64,000 nt of DNA from positions 116,700 through 180,699 of the forward strand of contig WHVD01000162.1 of assembly GCA_015178975.1 (NCBI GenBank). Direction: 5' to 3'. The notes under the pieces were generated by a model that was given only the letters and a program-made list of their open reading frames with translations, was not told the DNA's origin and made no database searches. Of this stretch, positions 33,825 to 43,089 are shown in pieces. Origin of the DNA: Hysterangium stoloniferum (Eukaryota; Basidiomycota; Agaricomycetes; Hysterangiales; Hysterangiaceae). Position 1 is the first letter of the stretch. Each line of letters opens with the position of its first letter. The position numbers and the translations under genes were made by a program.

Positions 33825-36340
33825 TCAGAACCTGTAAAAGCAAAGAGAGACATAGGGTGACAGGGAATAATGAAAATGAGTCCAAACGTAACACGGGGTC
33901 TGCAGAGTGTGGTCAGAGAGAAGAGAGTGGTCCGGGTTTGAGTGGGTAAGCTGTATGAAAGTCAGTAATGATTTCTGTGGCATTAACGAGTTCCATGGCC
34001 AAAATCCATGAAGTTTCTTCATCGGTGCCCTCGTAACCCACCCACTTGACCAAGTAAAGCAGTTTACAAGTGCATTGACGCTTGTAATGACTGGAGGGGG
34101 TGGAGGTTGCACGTGATCTGGGATGGTGTTAGCAGTACAAGGTTCTAGCATAGAAACATGAAATACTGGGTGTACTGCATGCATGCTATCCAGAAGCCAT
34201 AGGGTCCAAGAGACTGAACCTACTTGTGCTATAATTTCAAACGGACCTAAATATTTTTCAGCAAGCTTTTTTGATGGATGGGTAGTCTGGAAGAATTGAG
34301 CTTTGACAAAAACATGATCGCCAATTTTGAAGTTGGGTGGTGGGATCTGGTGTTTGTCCACTGAATGTTGGTATTGCTTTCGGGCGGACTGGACTTTATT
34401 GCAGTCCAGAGTTCTTCGTGGAGCTCGTGGAGGTCCATGGTGAACTCTTGAGCGTGAGCAGAGGCAAGATTTTGTTCTGGATGTACTGTAATATTTGGAT
34501 TATATCCTTTATTTGCAAAGAACGGGGAAACACCAGTAGTGGCTGAGGGTGCATTGTTGTAAGCAAATTCTGCAAGTGGTAGTAAGGATTTCCAATTGTC
34601 CTGTTGGTAATTGCAATATACGTGGAAATATTGTTCCAATGTCGGATTGACGCGTTCTGTTAGGATACACACACAGGCCGGGTTTCCGGAGAAACCCGTG
34701 GGATATCCGGTAGGACTTGGCTTCAGCTTATAGGCTGCGCCCTCGCTAGATCATGTTGTCCAATTTCAAATGGATGGACAGGGATCCTGGGGAATCCAGG
34801 CGGGGTTCGTGGGTCATAAGTCGTACGTCGAGGGTCGTGGGTCGTGAGTCGAGTTGGTTGAGAGAGATAGATGCGCCAGAGCCCATGGGCTCCGACTAGT
34901 GCGAGCGATGTGAATCGAGTAAGGTTTTAGAGCGGAAAATATTATTAGATTACTGGGGGGAATCTAAGCTAATTTTCTGACTGGATTGTATGTACAACAT
35001 CTGCCAGTTTATATAGACCGTGGAATGCATGACATACCAAATCCAGTAATAACGAAATGAAAACTAACAAAACATGAAACGGGAATAGTAAACACCAAAT
35101 TGGTGTTAGGAACGGAACGGAACAGAGCGGAGTCTGAATCGTGACAAAGCATAACCCATAACGGGAAATGGAGCGGGAGCAGAGTCCTAAATCGTGACAG
35201 GTTATTTGACTAAAACGGGAACGGGGCTCGATTAGAGCGGTGACGGGATTCTAAGTGGGGACCGGTGACTGATGCGTGGGACGAAGACGGACATAGACAG
35301 AGACAGAGTCCGGGGGAAGTCCGGTGACTGATATGTGTTGTAATGAGGTCGAACGTAACGAGTCTTGACATAACGGAGTCCGGGCGGGAAATCCTATAAA
35401 CAGACGATTGGTGCTTGTAGCGCATGGGGGCATACGGGTTAGTGCCCGGAGTCTGGCAGGATTGTCCGGTCGTAACATGTTCAGTTTGTCCATCACCTTC
35501 CGGGTGATGTCCGGACGTGAAATGTAATTTCATGTCCAAGGATTTCCCGAGGGATCTAAAGAAGTGAGACACGAACTCTGATCCTCAATCAGAAGTTACG
35601 TGCTTGGAAAATACGTGGATAATAAAAAGTTCCACTAACTGCACGGATGTAATTGTATCATGTGTAGGGATGAATATACCTTGTTTTGAGAATCTGTCAA
35701 CAATGACTAGACTGGCGGAAAAGCCTTCAGAGTCCGGTAGGTGTTCAATGAAATCCATAGAGGTAGAATTTCATGGGTGTTCTGGTACCAGGAGTTGTTT
35801 CAAAAGGCCGTATGGCTTGTGTCGCTGAGATTTCGAGCAGGAACAACTAGTGCAAGATTTACAATAGTGCTTAACGAATCCACGGAGTCTGGGCCAAGTG
35901 TATTCTCTTCTTATTAATGATAGAGTTTTGTTGTCCCCGAAATGTCCTGAGAGTGGATGATCATGTTTGTATTGAAGGATCCTGAGATGGAGGCCGTTGG
36001 AGTCCATTACATAGGTCTGATCATCAAGTCTAATGAAACCATGCTGATCAAGAGACCACCGGGGTTGATCGGGGTCCACGGGATTGTCAAGGTGAGCTTT
36101 AGTAATCGGGTCTAGCAGAATTGCCGATAGAATATCTTGATGTAACTTCTCAATATCCATAATGATAATTCCACAGACAATGGGATTGATGAGGAAAGTT
36201 GTGTGGACCAATGCAGTAGGTTGCTGATTCGTGAAAATAGGTTTCAGGTTGTGCGGGTTTACTGTGGCATAGTCGTTGCTCCCCTCTTTAGGATAGATGT
36301 CCCATCGTCTAGTTAAAGCATCAGGTTTGCCACCAAGACG
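33825..36340 (-). pseudogene. gypsy-2 integrase and chromodomain (split by A1)
   Basis: Segments 33825-34657 and 35478-36340. Visible are the N-terminal block HKHDHPLSGHFGDNKTLSL and YCKSCTSC, the core fragment VTS..., LHFTSGHHPEGDGQTE, YCNYQQDNWKSLLPLAEF and the C-terminal YLGPFEIIAQVGSVSWTL. The chromodomain is partly lost: the region between DHVQPPPPPVI and CFTWSSGWVTRAP is deleted and shifted. Several stops. Confidence 0.85.
34658..35477 (-). repeat. Solo LTR A1
   Basis: TGTTAGGATACAC to GGTCGTAACA, 820 bp. Flanks are CGTTC (34653-34657) and TGTTC (35478-35482), a 5-bp duplication with one CpG transition. It lies inside the gypsy-2 integrase. Confidence 0.92.
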
Positions 36341-37322
36341 GCTGGGTCAAAAACGGATAATCATATTGAAAGCAGATAGATATTCAGACCAGCAGGCCTG
36401 TCGATGGGTCAAAAGTTTTGTAGTAGAAAAGTATTCCAGGTTTTTGTGATCTGTTACAACATCAATTGGAGTTCCTGAGGCCTCCAAATAGTGTCGCCAC
36501 ACTTTGAAAGCTGAAAAAATTGCCAGGAGTTCCTTATCATGAACGTTGTAATTGAGCTCTGCTCCGGTAAAAGTCCGGGACAGAAAAGCCATGGGTGGAC
36601 TTCTCCGTCAGAGTCCTGGATAGACAGAATGGCTCCAAGTGCATAGTCTGAGGCATCCGTTTCAACAATGAGCAGGAGGTCCGGTTTCCAATGCGACAGA
36701 ATAGGAGCTGAAGAAAAAGAATTTTTAAAACATTGAAAGCTTTTTGACACTTATCGTTAAAATTCCATGGAGTATCCTTACATGTAAGACAGGTAAGGGG
36801 AACCATGATGTTGGAATATCCACAGATAAACTGTCTGTAAAAGTTGGCAAAGCTGAGGAAGGATTGTATATCTTTAACTTTTCAGGGTTCAGGCCAATCT
36901 TTGATGACTTGTACTTTAGTTTCATCTATGTGGAGTCCATCAGGTCCCATTATGAAACCCAGGTATTCCACAGAGTCTGTGTCAAAAGTACATTTTTTAC
37001 CATTCACGAATAAACCATGTTGTCTGAGTCTCCAGAGAACTTCACAGACCTGTTTGTTGTGTGCCGCAGGATCCTCGGAGTAGATAAGAATGTTGTCCAA
37101 GTAAACAATAACACATACATCGAGCATGTTGGAGAAAATGTCGTTGATAAAATGCTGAAAAACAGATGGAGCATTGGTGAGTCCAAAGGGCATCACCAAC
37201 CACTCAAAGGCCCCATAGCAGGTTCTAAAAGTGGTTTTCCATTCATCACCTGCGGTGATCCAGACCAAATGATAGGTGTGTTTAAGATCTATTTTTGTAT
37301 AAATCCGGGCATTCCACAGAGC
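36341..37322 (-). pseudogene. gypsy-2 RNase H and C-terminal half of RT
   Basis: RNase H fragments include [35 protein letters not shown] and [16 protein letters not shown]. The RT half (36882-37268) includes MPFGLTNAPSVFQ and an active site reading YLDNIL, so the second catalytic aspartate is asparagine (a G-to-A change). Element X was inserted next to this point; the RT N-terminal half resumes at 43768. Confidence 0.85.
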
Positions 37323-37536
37323 ATTGGAGGGTGTTTATAATTACTATAATCTCAAATATTTACTAATAAAAGTCTTATTTTTACAAAACTCCATCTTTAA
37401 ATAGTGATATCTATTCTGAAACAATTATATCATCAAAAAACAACCATCAGAAATAGTTCTCCATATTGCATCTTATACAACCCATAGTTATTTAACAAAT
37501 TCTATTGTATATAATTTCCTTCCTTTTACAGATGTC

Positions 37537-37556
37537 TACTAATACTTTTATTAGTA
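37537..37556. other. Hairpin in the X terminal repeat
   Basis: TACTAATA-CTTT-TATTAGTA, a perfect 8-bp stem with a 4-base loop. Present in all three repeat copies. Confidence 0.7.
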
Positions 37557-37882
37557 CTTTGTCTTTTAAAAGCTGTAATGTAGTTATTTCCTAGTAAAAT
37601 ATATGAGATGTCATTGGAAATTTTTCATCCTATGGCCTTCTTTATTAAGTGAAATTACCTATATATTCTGGGTATGTTGAATCAAGTAGAAATCTGTTCA
37701 GATTGACAGATCCATTCCAAAGTAATACATATGTATTTAGAGGTGCCAATAATATACATATGCATGGAATGGACTATCTAAAGGTATCTACTTTTTAAAA
37801 GTATTAGTGTTTCAAACTACTAATTTTTTTTATTGTCTACTCGTGTCCAGAAAGATTCTTTAGTTTGTAATGTATGAGAGAG

Positions 37883-37907
37883 TTTAAAACTTTTTGAAAG
37901 TTTTAAA
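37883..37907. other. Second hairpin in the X terminal repeat
   Basis: TTTAAAACTTT-TTG-AAAGTTTTAAA, a perfect 11-bp stem with a 3-base loop, about 95 bp from the inner edge of the left repeat. Present in all three copies. It could be a binding or processing site. Confidence 0.7.
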
Positions 37908-38013
37908 AACCAAATTATGTTTGAATCACATCCCAGATGTTTAAATGACCTTTAGAGTATATTAGAATTTGGTATACTTAATAGTTTTCAGATATCCTCC
38001 TACTGGAAGTTTA

Positions 38014-39369
38014 TCAAATTTCTTCTCCTTTCTTTTTCCAGTATTCATCTATACACTCTGTGGTATCAAAACTCCTCACTCCTTGCCAAGTTACATCTTC
38101 ATATCCCTTCCATTTTACAAGGTACTCTCTGAACTTTCCTTTTCCTCTATGGTTTATTATTTCCTCAATTTCATATGCCTCATCTGTCTCATCCATATCT
38201 TCATCATCACCTAACTCCATACTCAGAAAACTTCTTTGAAGCTTGAGCATCTCCTGAGCATTACTTCTACTATCTGTCAATGATGGGAGATTCTCATATG
38301 TTTCAATATTTTCATCTTTCCAGTAGTCAAACTCTGAAGATAACCATGAAGAGTGATGAGGTTGAGGTTGAATACCACCTAAAATTACAAACTTCTTCAC
38401 ATTTAATAAGAGACATCCAAGCTTTAACTGGGTTGTGAATACCTCATCATCAGAAACTCTAACACCTCCTTCATTACTGAGCTTCTTAAATGTGGTAGCC
38501 AGCTCTCCAAAAGTAGCTTCAATCTTAGACCTGAAACTACCAAACATTTTGTTAAAGGTACTCTCTTCCTTTGACAATTCTATACCTTTTGATTTACGTA
38601 TAGGTATACAGAAGTTAATCATATCTAATTCTGTATTACTTGTTATCTTTGTAAGGTGTAAGGGATATCCCCCATCTAAAGCAATACAATCTAGTTTGTC
38701 TATATACTTCTCCAATTTCATCTTTACAAACATGACTCCATCTGAATTGTCTTTACAGGGTGCTGACTTTGATGTGAATAGAACCATGCCATTTATATCA
38801 ATACAAACTTGTGTCCGAAGTCCAGATTTCTTGAGTTTATATGAATACATATCTTCACTCTTCTCACCAATAACACTTGCTCTAGTATCATGACCATCTA
38901 TCATTAATGTTACATGTCTAAACAATGGAGGATTTTTCTGTGCAGAATGAATGCGTATATCAATAGTTGAGAACATAGAAATGAGCATATTTGAGATCCT
39001 TTTATCAAGATCATTACCTTGTCTTTCATAGAATTTTCTAAAAATATCATAATAACTACTTTTAGGTATAAAGACTGACATTTGATTTAAGGAATAACCT
39101 TGCAGTAGTTGATATAGTATTAAAAGTCCTTTCTCCATATTTCTATAGGGTCCAGGATAATCTTGGGTGGCAAAGACCACAACAAGGAAGAAAAAGACTG
39201 GAATAATACCAAGTCTCTGAAGAACAAGATCCTTAATGTGACTAATTTTATCAATAGGTTTGATATCAGACCTGTGATACTTGGATGGCTTGATCTGAGG
39301 CCATTCCTTATAAAGGAACTTCCATTGTTGGTCCATTAACTTATTAAACTCCTCATTTAGAGGAGACAT
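38014..39369 (-). CDS. DDE transposase with C-terminal chromodomain
   Basis: 451 aa, no stops. The catalytic core fits the DDE_Tnp_4 (Harbinger/IS5-like) pattern: D158 in LMIDGHDTRAS, D232 in IALDGGYP, and E284 in FGSFRSKIEATFGEL, where the S-F-R-x-K-I-E-x-T-F-G block is the family signature around the glutamate. Residues about 399-447 form a chromodomain (YEIEEIINHR, YLVKWKGYEDVTWQG, CIDEYW), a module that reads methylated histone tails and is common in retroelement integrases but unusual on a cut-and-paste transposase. An acidic linker (GDDEDMDETDEAYE) joins the two. The N-terminus (residues 1-110) has no clear zinc finger or helix-turn-helix that I can name. It diverges from the nuclease-like gene over a 98-bp gap (39370-39467), a likely shared promoter. 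Expected role: excision and insertion of X with target choice guided by chromatin. Confidence 0.85.
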   Translation of the reverse strand: MSPLNEEFNKLMDQQWKFLYKEWPQIKPSKYHRSDIKPIDKISHIKDLVLQRLGIIPVFFFLVVVFATQDYPGPYRNMEKGLLILYQLLQGYSLNQMSVFIPKSSYYDIFRKFYERQGNDLDKRISNMLISMFSTIDIRIHSAQKNPPLFRHVTLMIDGHDTRASVIGEKSEDMYSYKLKKSGLRTQVCIDINGMVLFTSKSAPCKDNSDGVMFVKMKLEKYIDKLDCIALDGGYPLHLTKITSNTELDMINFCIPIRKSKGIELSKEESTFNKMFGSFRSKIEATFGELATTFKKLSNEGGVRVSDDEVFTTQLKLGCLLLNVKKFVILGGIQPQPHHSSWLSSEFDYWKDENIETYENLPSLTDSRSNAQEMLKLQRSFLSMELGDDEDMDETDEAYEIEEIINHRGKGKFREYLVKWKGYEDVTWQGVRSFDTTECIDEYWKKKGEEI

Positions 39370-39467
39370 TGATATGATTAGTATACAATGCTATACTGAT
39401 TTGGAAATATTCAATTTAATAGAGAATATTGAAAATTCCTGTATATTAGTTATATGTATGAATCCTA
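39370..39467. promoter_or_regulatory. Divergent promoter region of element X
   Basis: 98 bp between the transposase and nuclease-like start codons, very AT-rich, with TATA-like words in both directions (TATACAATG, TATATTAG). No other room exists for promoters of these two genes. Confidence 0.5.
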
Positions 39468-40091
39468 ATGGAGCAGATCTTAAAGATATCTGTGAGTGCT
39501 GCTGAAAGTACTTCTATAAACCCTGACAACTTAGAATGCTTTTGGTATGCACCTTGGAATATTATCTTAGGAATATTATTTGAAGCACAATTTGTAATTA
39601 CTCCACAATTAACCATAAAATATGATACAACAAATAGAGATGAAATAGATATATCTAAGATTATGATACCAGATTTTGTTGTAACTCATTATAAAAAAGA
39701 TTTGAAAGACAATATACGTGAATGTAAGTACCTGATAATAGAAAATAAGAGAACTGATAAAAATATATCAGTGGATGAATTGGAAGTTGCCTGTGACCAA
39801 CTCAAGAAATATATAAGAATAGTTTTTTTAGATAAGAGTTATAAAGGAATCTTTGGAGTAGCTTCCTCCGGTAGAACTTGGAAATGGTATAAATTTATAA
39901 GAAAAAATACTTCTAAGAGTCACAAGCCTAAAAACTCTTGGGGTAATAAAAGCTATATCCCTAGTGATGAGGAAGAGGAAGAAGTATTTGAAATAGCATA
40001 TAAATCTAAAATACTTGATATTATGGATAAGAAGTCATTTGATATTCTTGTGAAAGAGATGAAAGAATATTATTCCAAAATGAACTTTTAA
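39468..40091 (+). CDS. PD-(D/E)XK nuclease-like protein
   Basis: 207 aa. The order I-P-D69-F-V-V, then L-I-I-E92-N-K94, then Q111-L-K-K-Y is the core pattern of PD-(D/E)XK nucleases: metal-binding D, the E-x-K pair on the next strand, and the Q-x3-Y on the following helix. A C-terminal acidic run (SDEEEEEV, about 166-173) and a basic patch before it could bind DNA or a partner. No other domain is seen. In family terms it resembles restriction-type or Holliday-junction-type nucleases. A parallel is ISL2EU elements, where a DDE transposase is paired with a YqaJ exonuclease. It is followed after 26 bp by the 112-aa frame, so the two may be co-transcribed. Confidence 0.6.
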   Translation: MEQILKISVSAAESTSINPDNLECFWYAPWNIILGILFEAQFVITPQLTIKYDTTNRDEIDISKIMIPDFVVTHYKKDLKDNIRECKYLIIENKRTDKNISVDELEVACDQLKKYIRIVFLDKSYKGIFGVASSGRTWKWYKFIRKNTSKSHKPKNSWGNKSYIPSDEEEEEVFEIAYKSKILDIMDKKSFDILVKEMKEYYSKMNF

Positions 40092-40117
40092 AGATATATC
40101 TAGAGCGATTAGGTACT

Positions 40118-40456
40118 ATGAACTTCCCTAAGGTACTTGGATATAAAGTTAGAAAAGAAAAGATATTAGAACAGTGTAGAAGACATGGTATAAGTACTGA
40201 GGATGGATACACAGGATCAATCAAAAATTTGATAAGCAGAAGTGGTTGTCCCGTACTACATTTCAGACTTGAAAAACAAGAGGATAGACCTAAAGGTGAA
40301 ACTGGTATTTTCATTCTATGTCTTTATGAAACTTTATATCATAAAGAAGAAATAAATATTGAGGAGATTTTATCAAGATTTCCACCTATATTTGAAGAGA
40401 TAAAAGGAGATCTTGGAATAACTGGGGATCCTCAAATTTATTTAATAGAACCCTAA
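40118..40456 (+). CDS. Hypothetical 112-aa protein of element X
   Basis: Not recognised. It starts MNFPKVLGYKVRKEKIL, is mixed charged, soluble and without membrane segments, and ends ITGDPQIYLIEP. The C-terminal block DLGITGDPQIYLIEP is reminiscent of short adaptor or DNA-binding proteins but I cannot assign it. Its stop codon (40454-40456) is followed immediately by the first base of the central inverted repeat, so the two were shaped together. Confidence 0.6.
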   Translation: MNFPKVLGYKVRKEKILEQCRRHGISTEDGYTGSIKNLISRSGCPVLHFRLEKQEDRPKGETGIFILCLYETLYHKEEINIEEILSRFPPIFEEIKGDLGITGDPQIYLIEP

Positions 40457-40745
40457 CTATTCCCCATAAATCCTATTTTTAAAAGAAATTTCAACTAACC
40501 TATTTCCCATAAATCCTCCTTTTTAAAAGTAATCCAAAAATCCTTTAAAATCCCATAATAAAGATTAAAGATTAATAAAGGGTAGTAGCGGTAACATATG
40601 CTTAGGGCTCCAGCCCCCGGTTAATCTTAATAGTTCTTTTACCTCAATAATTTACCCAAATTTCAGTTGTCTTCTTACCATAATTATTCAGTGGAGGTGT
40701 AGCTATTACCATCCAACCTTTTCTATTTTCAGGATTTACCAATAT
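40457..40745. repeat. Central inverted repeat of element X, left arm
   Basis: 289 bp, complementary to 40863-41151 with a single visible mismatch (TTTTTAAAA against TTTTGAAAA). It includes the inner palindrome GGGCTCCAGCCC at about 40605-40616 and a conserved GGTAGTAGCGGTAACATATG. The two convergent gene groups end at its outer borders. Confidence 0.95.
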
Positions 40746-40862
40746 CTCTTTCTTAGATCTTCAACAACAATAATATCTATTTGTAGACTATATTTCTTTT
40801 AGTAAGCTAGGAACTGTATTTGAATTATTAATAGAATTTCTGAAAAGGGGAAGATAGTTGAA
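40746..40862. other. 117-bp spacer of the central inverted repeat
   Basis: AT-rich single-copy sequence between the arms. It would form the loop of a very large cruciform or the unique centre of the palindrome. No frame or motif recognised. Confidence 0.6.
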
Positions 40863-41151
40863 ATATTGGTAAATCCTGAAAATAGAAAAGGTTGGATGGT
40901 AATAGCTACACCTCCACTGAATAATTATGGTAAGAAGACAACTGAAATTTGGGTAAATTATTGAGGTAAAAGAACTATTAAGATTAACCGGGGGCTGGAG
41001 CCCTAAGCATATGTTACCGCTACTACCCTTTATTAATCTTTAATCTTTATTATGGGATTTTAAAGGATTTTTGGATTACTTTTAAAAAGGAGGATTTATG
41101 GGAAATAGGTTAGTTGAAATTTCTTTTCAAAATAGGATTTATGGGGAATAG
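40863..41151. repeat. Central inverted repeat of element X, right arm
   Basis: Mirror of 40457-40745. It ends 23 bp downstream of the stop codon of the 103-aa gene. Near-identity of the arms implies recent duplication, gene conversion or replication through a hairpin. Confidence 0.95.
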
Positions 41152-41173
41152 GTTTAAATATTGTAGTAATATT

Positions 41174-41485
41174 TTAGGGATCTTCAGTTATTCTTACATA
41201 TTCAACTAATTTCTCCACTACCTCATCATCTATATTTACCTTGGAAAATAATTTATGTTCTAGATCTTTTCCAATATTAAGAAGGAAGAATATAACATCA
41301 CTACCACAAGATTCCTCATTAAGTTTTGAAGAACCTTTCTTAACAAGTTTGATATTAAGTTCTACAACTGCTACAAGGATCTTCTTCATTTTAGGATCTA
41401 GTGACAATGATAAGACTACTATCTCACATATATTATTTATATGTTGTCCATTGAGGTTAGTGATATTGGTCTCAAGGAGATCCAT
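41174..41485 (-). CDS. Hypothetical 103-aa protein of element X
   Basis: Not recognised. Mostly helical by pattern (ICEIVVLSLSLDPKMKKILVAVVELNIKLVKKG), with an acidic C-terminus (DDEVVEKLVEYVRITEDP). No signal peptide or convincing membrane span. It lies 31 bp downstream of the 511-aa gene on the same strand, so it may be expressed from the same transcript. Confidence 0.6.
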   Translation of the reverse strand: MDLLETNITNLNGQHINNICEIVVLSLSLDPKMKKILVAVVELNIKLVKKGSSKLNEESCGSDVIFFLLNIGKDLEHKLFSKVNIDDEVVEKLVEYVRITEDP

Positions 41486-41516
41486 TCTGGTACAGAAGTA
41501 GTAGACTGAACTTTTT

Positions 41517-43052
41517 TCATTTTATATGTATATCTTTCTGTCCATGTCTTTTTACTATTCTACCAGTTCTTATATAAGTCTTATCTTTCATATCCTTTAC
41601 AGCATTTTGTAAGGATTCTCCACACCTTACCTTTAGTACTTCTGAATTTTTATCTAAGACTTCTATAACAGTGCAATTCTTTCCCCTATATAAAAGTTGA
41701 CCTTTTGATATAACTTGATATTTTGAATTTTCTTTAAGAATTGAATATCCTACCTTGTATCTAGATATTCTCAAATCACTTATATCTTCTAAATTCTTAC
41801 TAACTCTATAAATTGGGACAAGGGGAGGTGATTTTTTAGTTATCTGAGTGTCAACCCAACCAAGCTTTACTCCTTTGTAATCCACAAGCCCTATATCACT
41901 TGGTGAAGATGAACTCTCAATCCTAGGATAGAGCCCTCCTTTAGGACCAGGTATAAGTGTAATACCCTTTTGTGACCTTTTGTATTCCTCTACCATGGTT
42001 ATCCCATCATCAACCCTAACAAGTTTGGTAGTATTTCCATTAAAACTATAGTTAGAAACTAATTGAATTATATCTTCCTTATTTACATTCTTTTGGAAGC
42101 CTCCTTGGATCTTTCCTGTTAAAGAATTCCACCAATGGCAATATGCAAAAAACTTTCTATCTTTTAAGTAAACCATTATTGTTGATTTGGAATAGATGCT
42201 ATCTACAAGTGCTCTCCACTGCTCTTCAAAGGAACTTCTATAAAATCTACATCCATTAAAGTTATTTCTAATACTAATAAAGTTATCTATATACCATGAT
42301 TTTGAAAACACTTTGTTACCATAAAACTTAACTTCAATCCTTGTCATTCCCACATCCTTTAATCTTTCTAGTGATTGTGACATTGACTCAGTAGGATCAA
42401 CATATAAATTGTGGATTCTAGATCCTAGAGTAGTCATCACATCACAGCTTTCTAGCATTTGTACAAATTTGTTATATACTTTGATCTTACATGAGTGATC
42501 TTCATTGTAAAAGGATATACAATTATCTCCAACCTTTTTTCTATCATCTATAATATCATCTTTTCTTATTCCAATATTTAATATATGCTTAAGAACATTT
42601 TTTCTAGTAGTAACATAGGAGATATCTTGGGAGATATCTATATCATGTAATATAATTTCATTACAAATGGTTTCTCTTAGGAATTTTATTATGTTTTTGA
42701 TAGGTACCTCAGATAATGAAATTTTATAAGAAAAGTAAGGAGTATTTGTAGGTGCAATATCATTATTTTTGAGAGTACCTGAGTGCAATAACTTGATCTT
42801 AAAGGAAAGTGAGAAATATACTTTACATTTTCCATATATATTATTTCTAAAGTCTCCTCCAATAGACCATAGAATTATATTATCACAGAAAATATATGAA
42901 GTATTAGAGGACTCAAAAGATAGTCTAATGGCTTCTAAAGGATTGTAGTATTTAGTATCCAGAACATCAGGTATACTGAACTCTTTTATAATATCAATAC
43001 ATTCTTTGAGTGCCTCATTTGCCATGGGAGACTGTAACAGTCGTACACTCAT
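41517..43052 (-). CDS. Putative Rep-like replication initiator, 511 aa
   Basis: Intact 511-aa frame and the largest protein of the element. Three spaced motifs resemble replication-initiation proteins of the Rep_trans / Phage-CRI (ORF2/G2P-like HUH) group: an alternating acidic strand HDIDISQDI (136-144), a K-I-K-V-Y-N-K-F block with Y192 (189-196) that matches the R/K-x-Y-x-K motif, and MTRIEVKFYG (236-245) matching the R-x-E-x-x motif. The classical HUH histidine pair is not evident, as is true for Rep_trans. The C-terminal 250 residues (YFSYKISL earlier, then HWWNSLTGKIQGGFQKN, ITLIPGPKGGLYP) are unassigned. The start is 37 bp from the right terminal repeat, so its promoter must lie in the repeat. 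Function is inference from motif spacing; it could equally be an unknown DNA-binding or nuclease protein. Confidence 0.45.
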   Translation of the reverse strand: MSVRLLQSPMANEALKECIDIIKEFSIPDVLDTKYYNPLEAIRLSFESSNTSYIFCDNIILWSIGGDFRNNIYGKCKVYFSLSFKIKLLHSGTLKNNDIAPTNTPYFSYKISLSEVPIKNIIKFLRETICNEIILHDIDISQDISYVTTRKNVLKHILNIGIRKDDIIDDRKKVGDNCISFYNEDHSCKIKVYNKFVQMLESCDVMTTLGSRIHNLYVDPTESMSQSLERLKDVGMTRIEVKFYGNKVFSKSWYIDNFISIRNNFNGCRFYRSSFEEQWRALVDSIYSKSTIMVYLKDRKFFAYCHWWNSLTGKIQGGFQKNVNKEDIIQLVSNYSFNGNTTKLVRVDDGITMVEEYKRSQKGITLIPGPKGGLYPRIESSSSPSDIGLVDYKGVKLGWVDTQITKKSPPLVPIYRVSKNLEDISDLRISRYKVGYSILKENSKYQVISKGQLLYRGKNCTVIEVLDKNSEVLKVRCGESLQNAVKDMKDKTYIRTGRIVKRHGQKDIHIK

Positions 43053-43089
43053 TACATTTTTTCAATTTGAAAATCAAGACCTTCATATA

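Larger units (their letters stand above)
37326..38000. repeat. Element X left terminal direct repeat
   Basis: 675 bp, no open frame of note. It differs from the right copy (43090-43764) by about one base (G/A in AAGTGAAAT) and from the solo copy by a few. Internal hairpins are listed separately. The transposase stop codon lies 14 bp inside the repeat's inner edge, so the transposase 3' end and possibly its terminator use this repeat. Confidence 0.95.

Noticed and set aside
38435-38893. 152-aa plus-strand frame.
   Set aside because: Antisense to the transposase and has no conserved motif.
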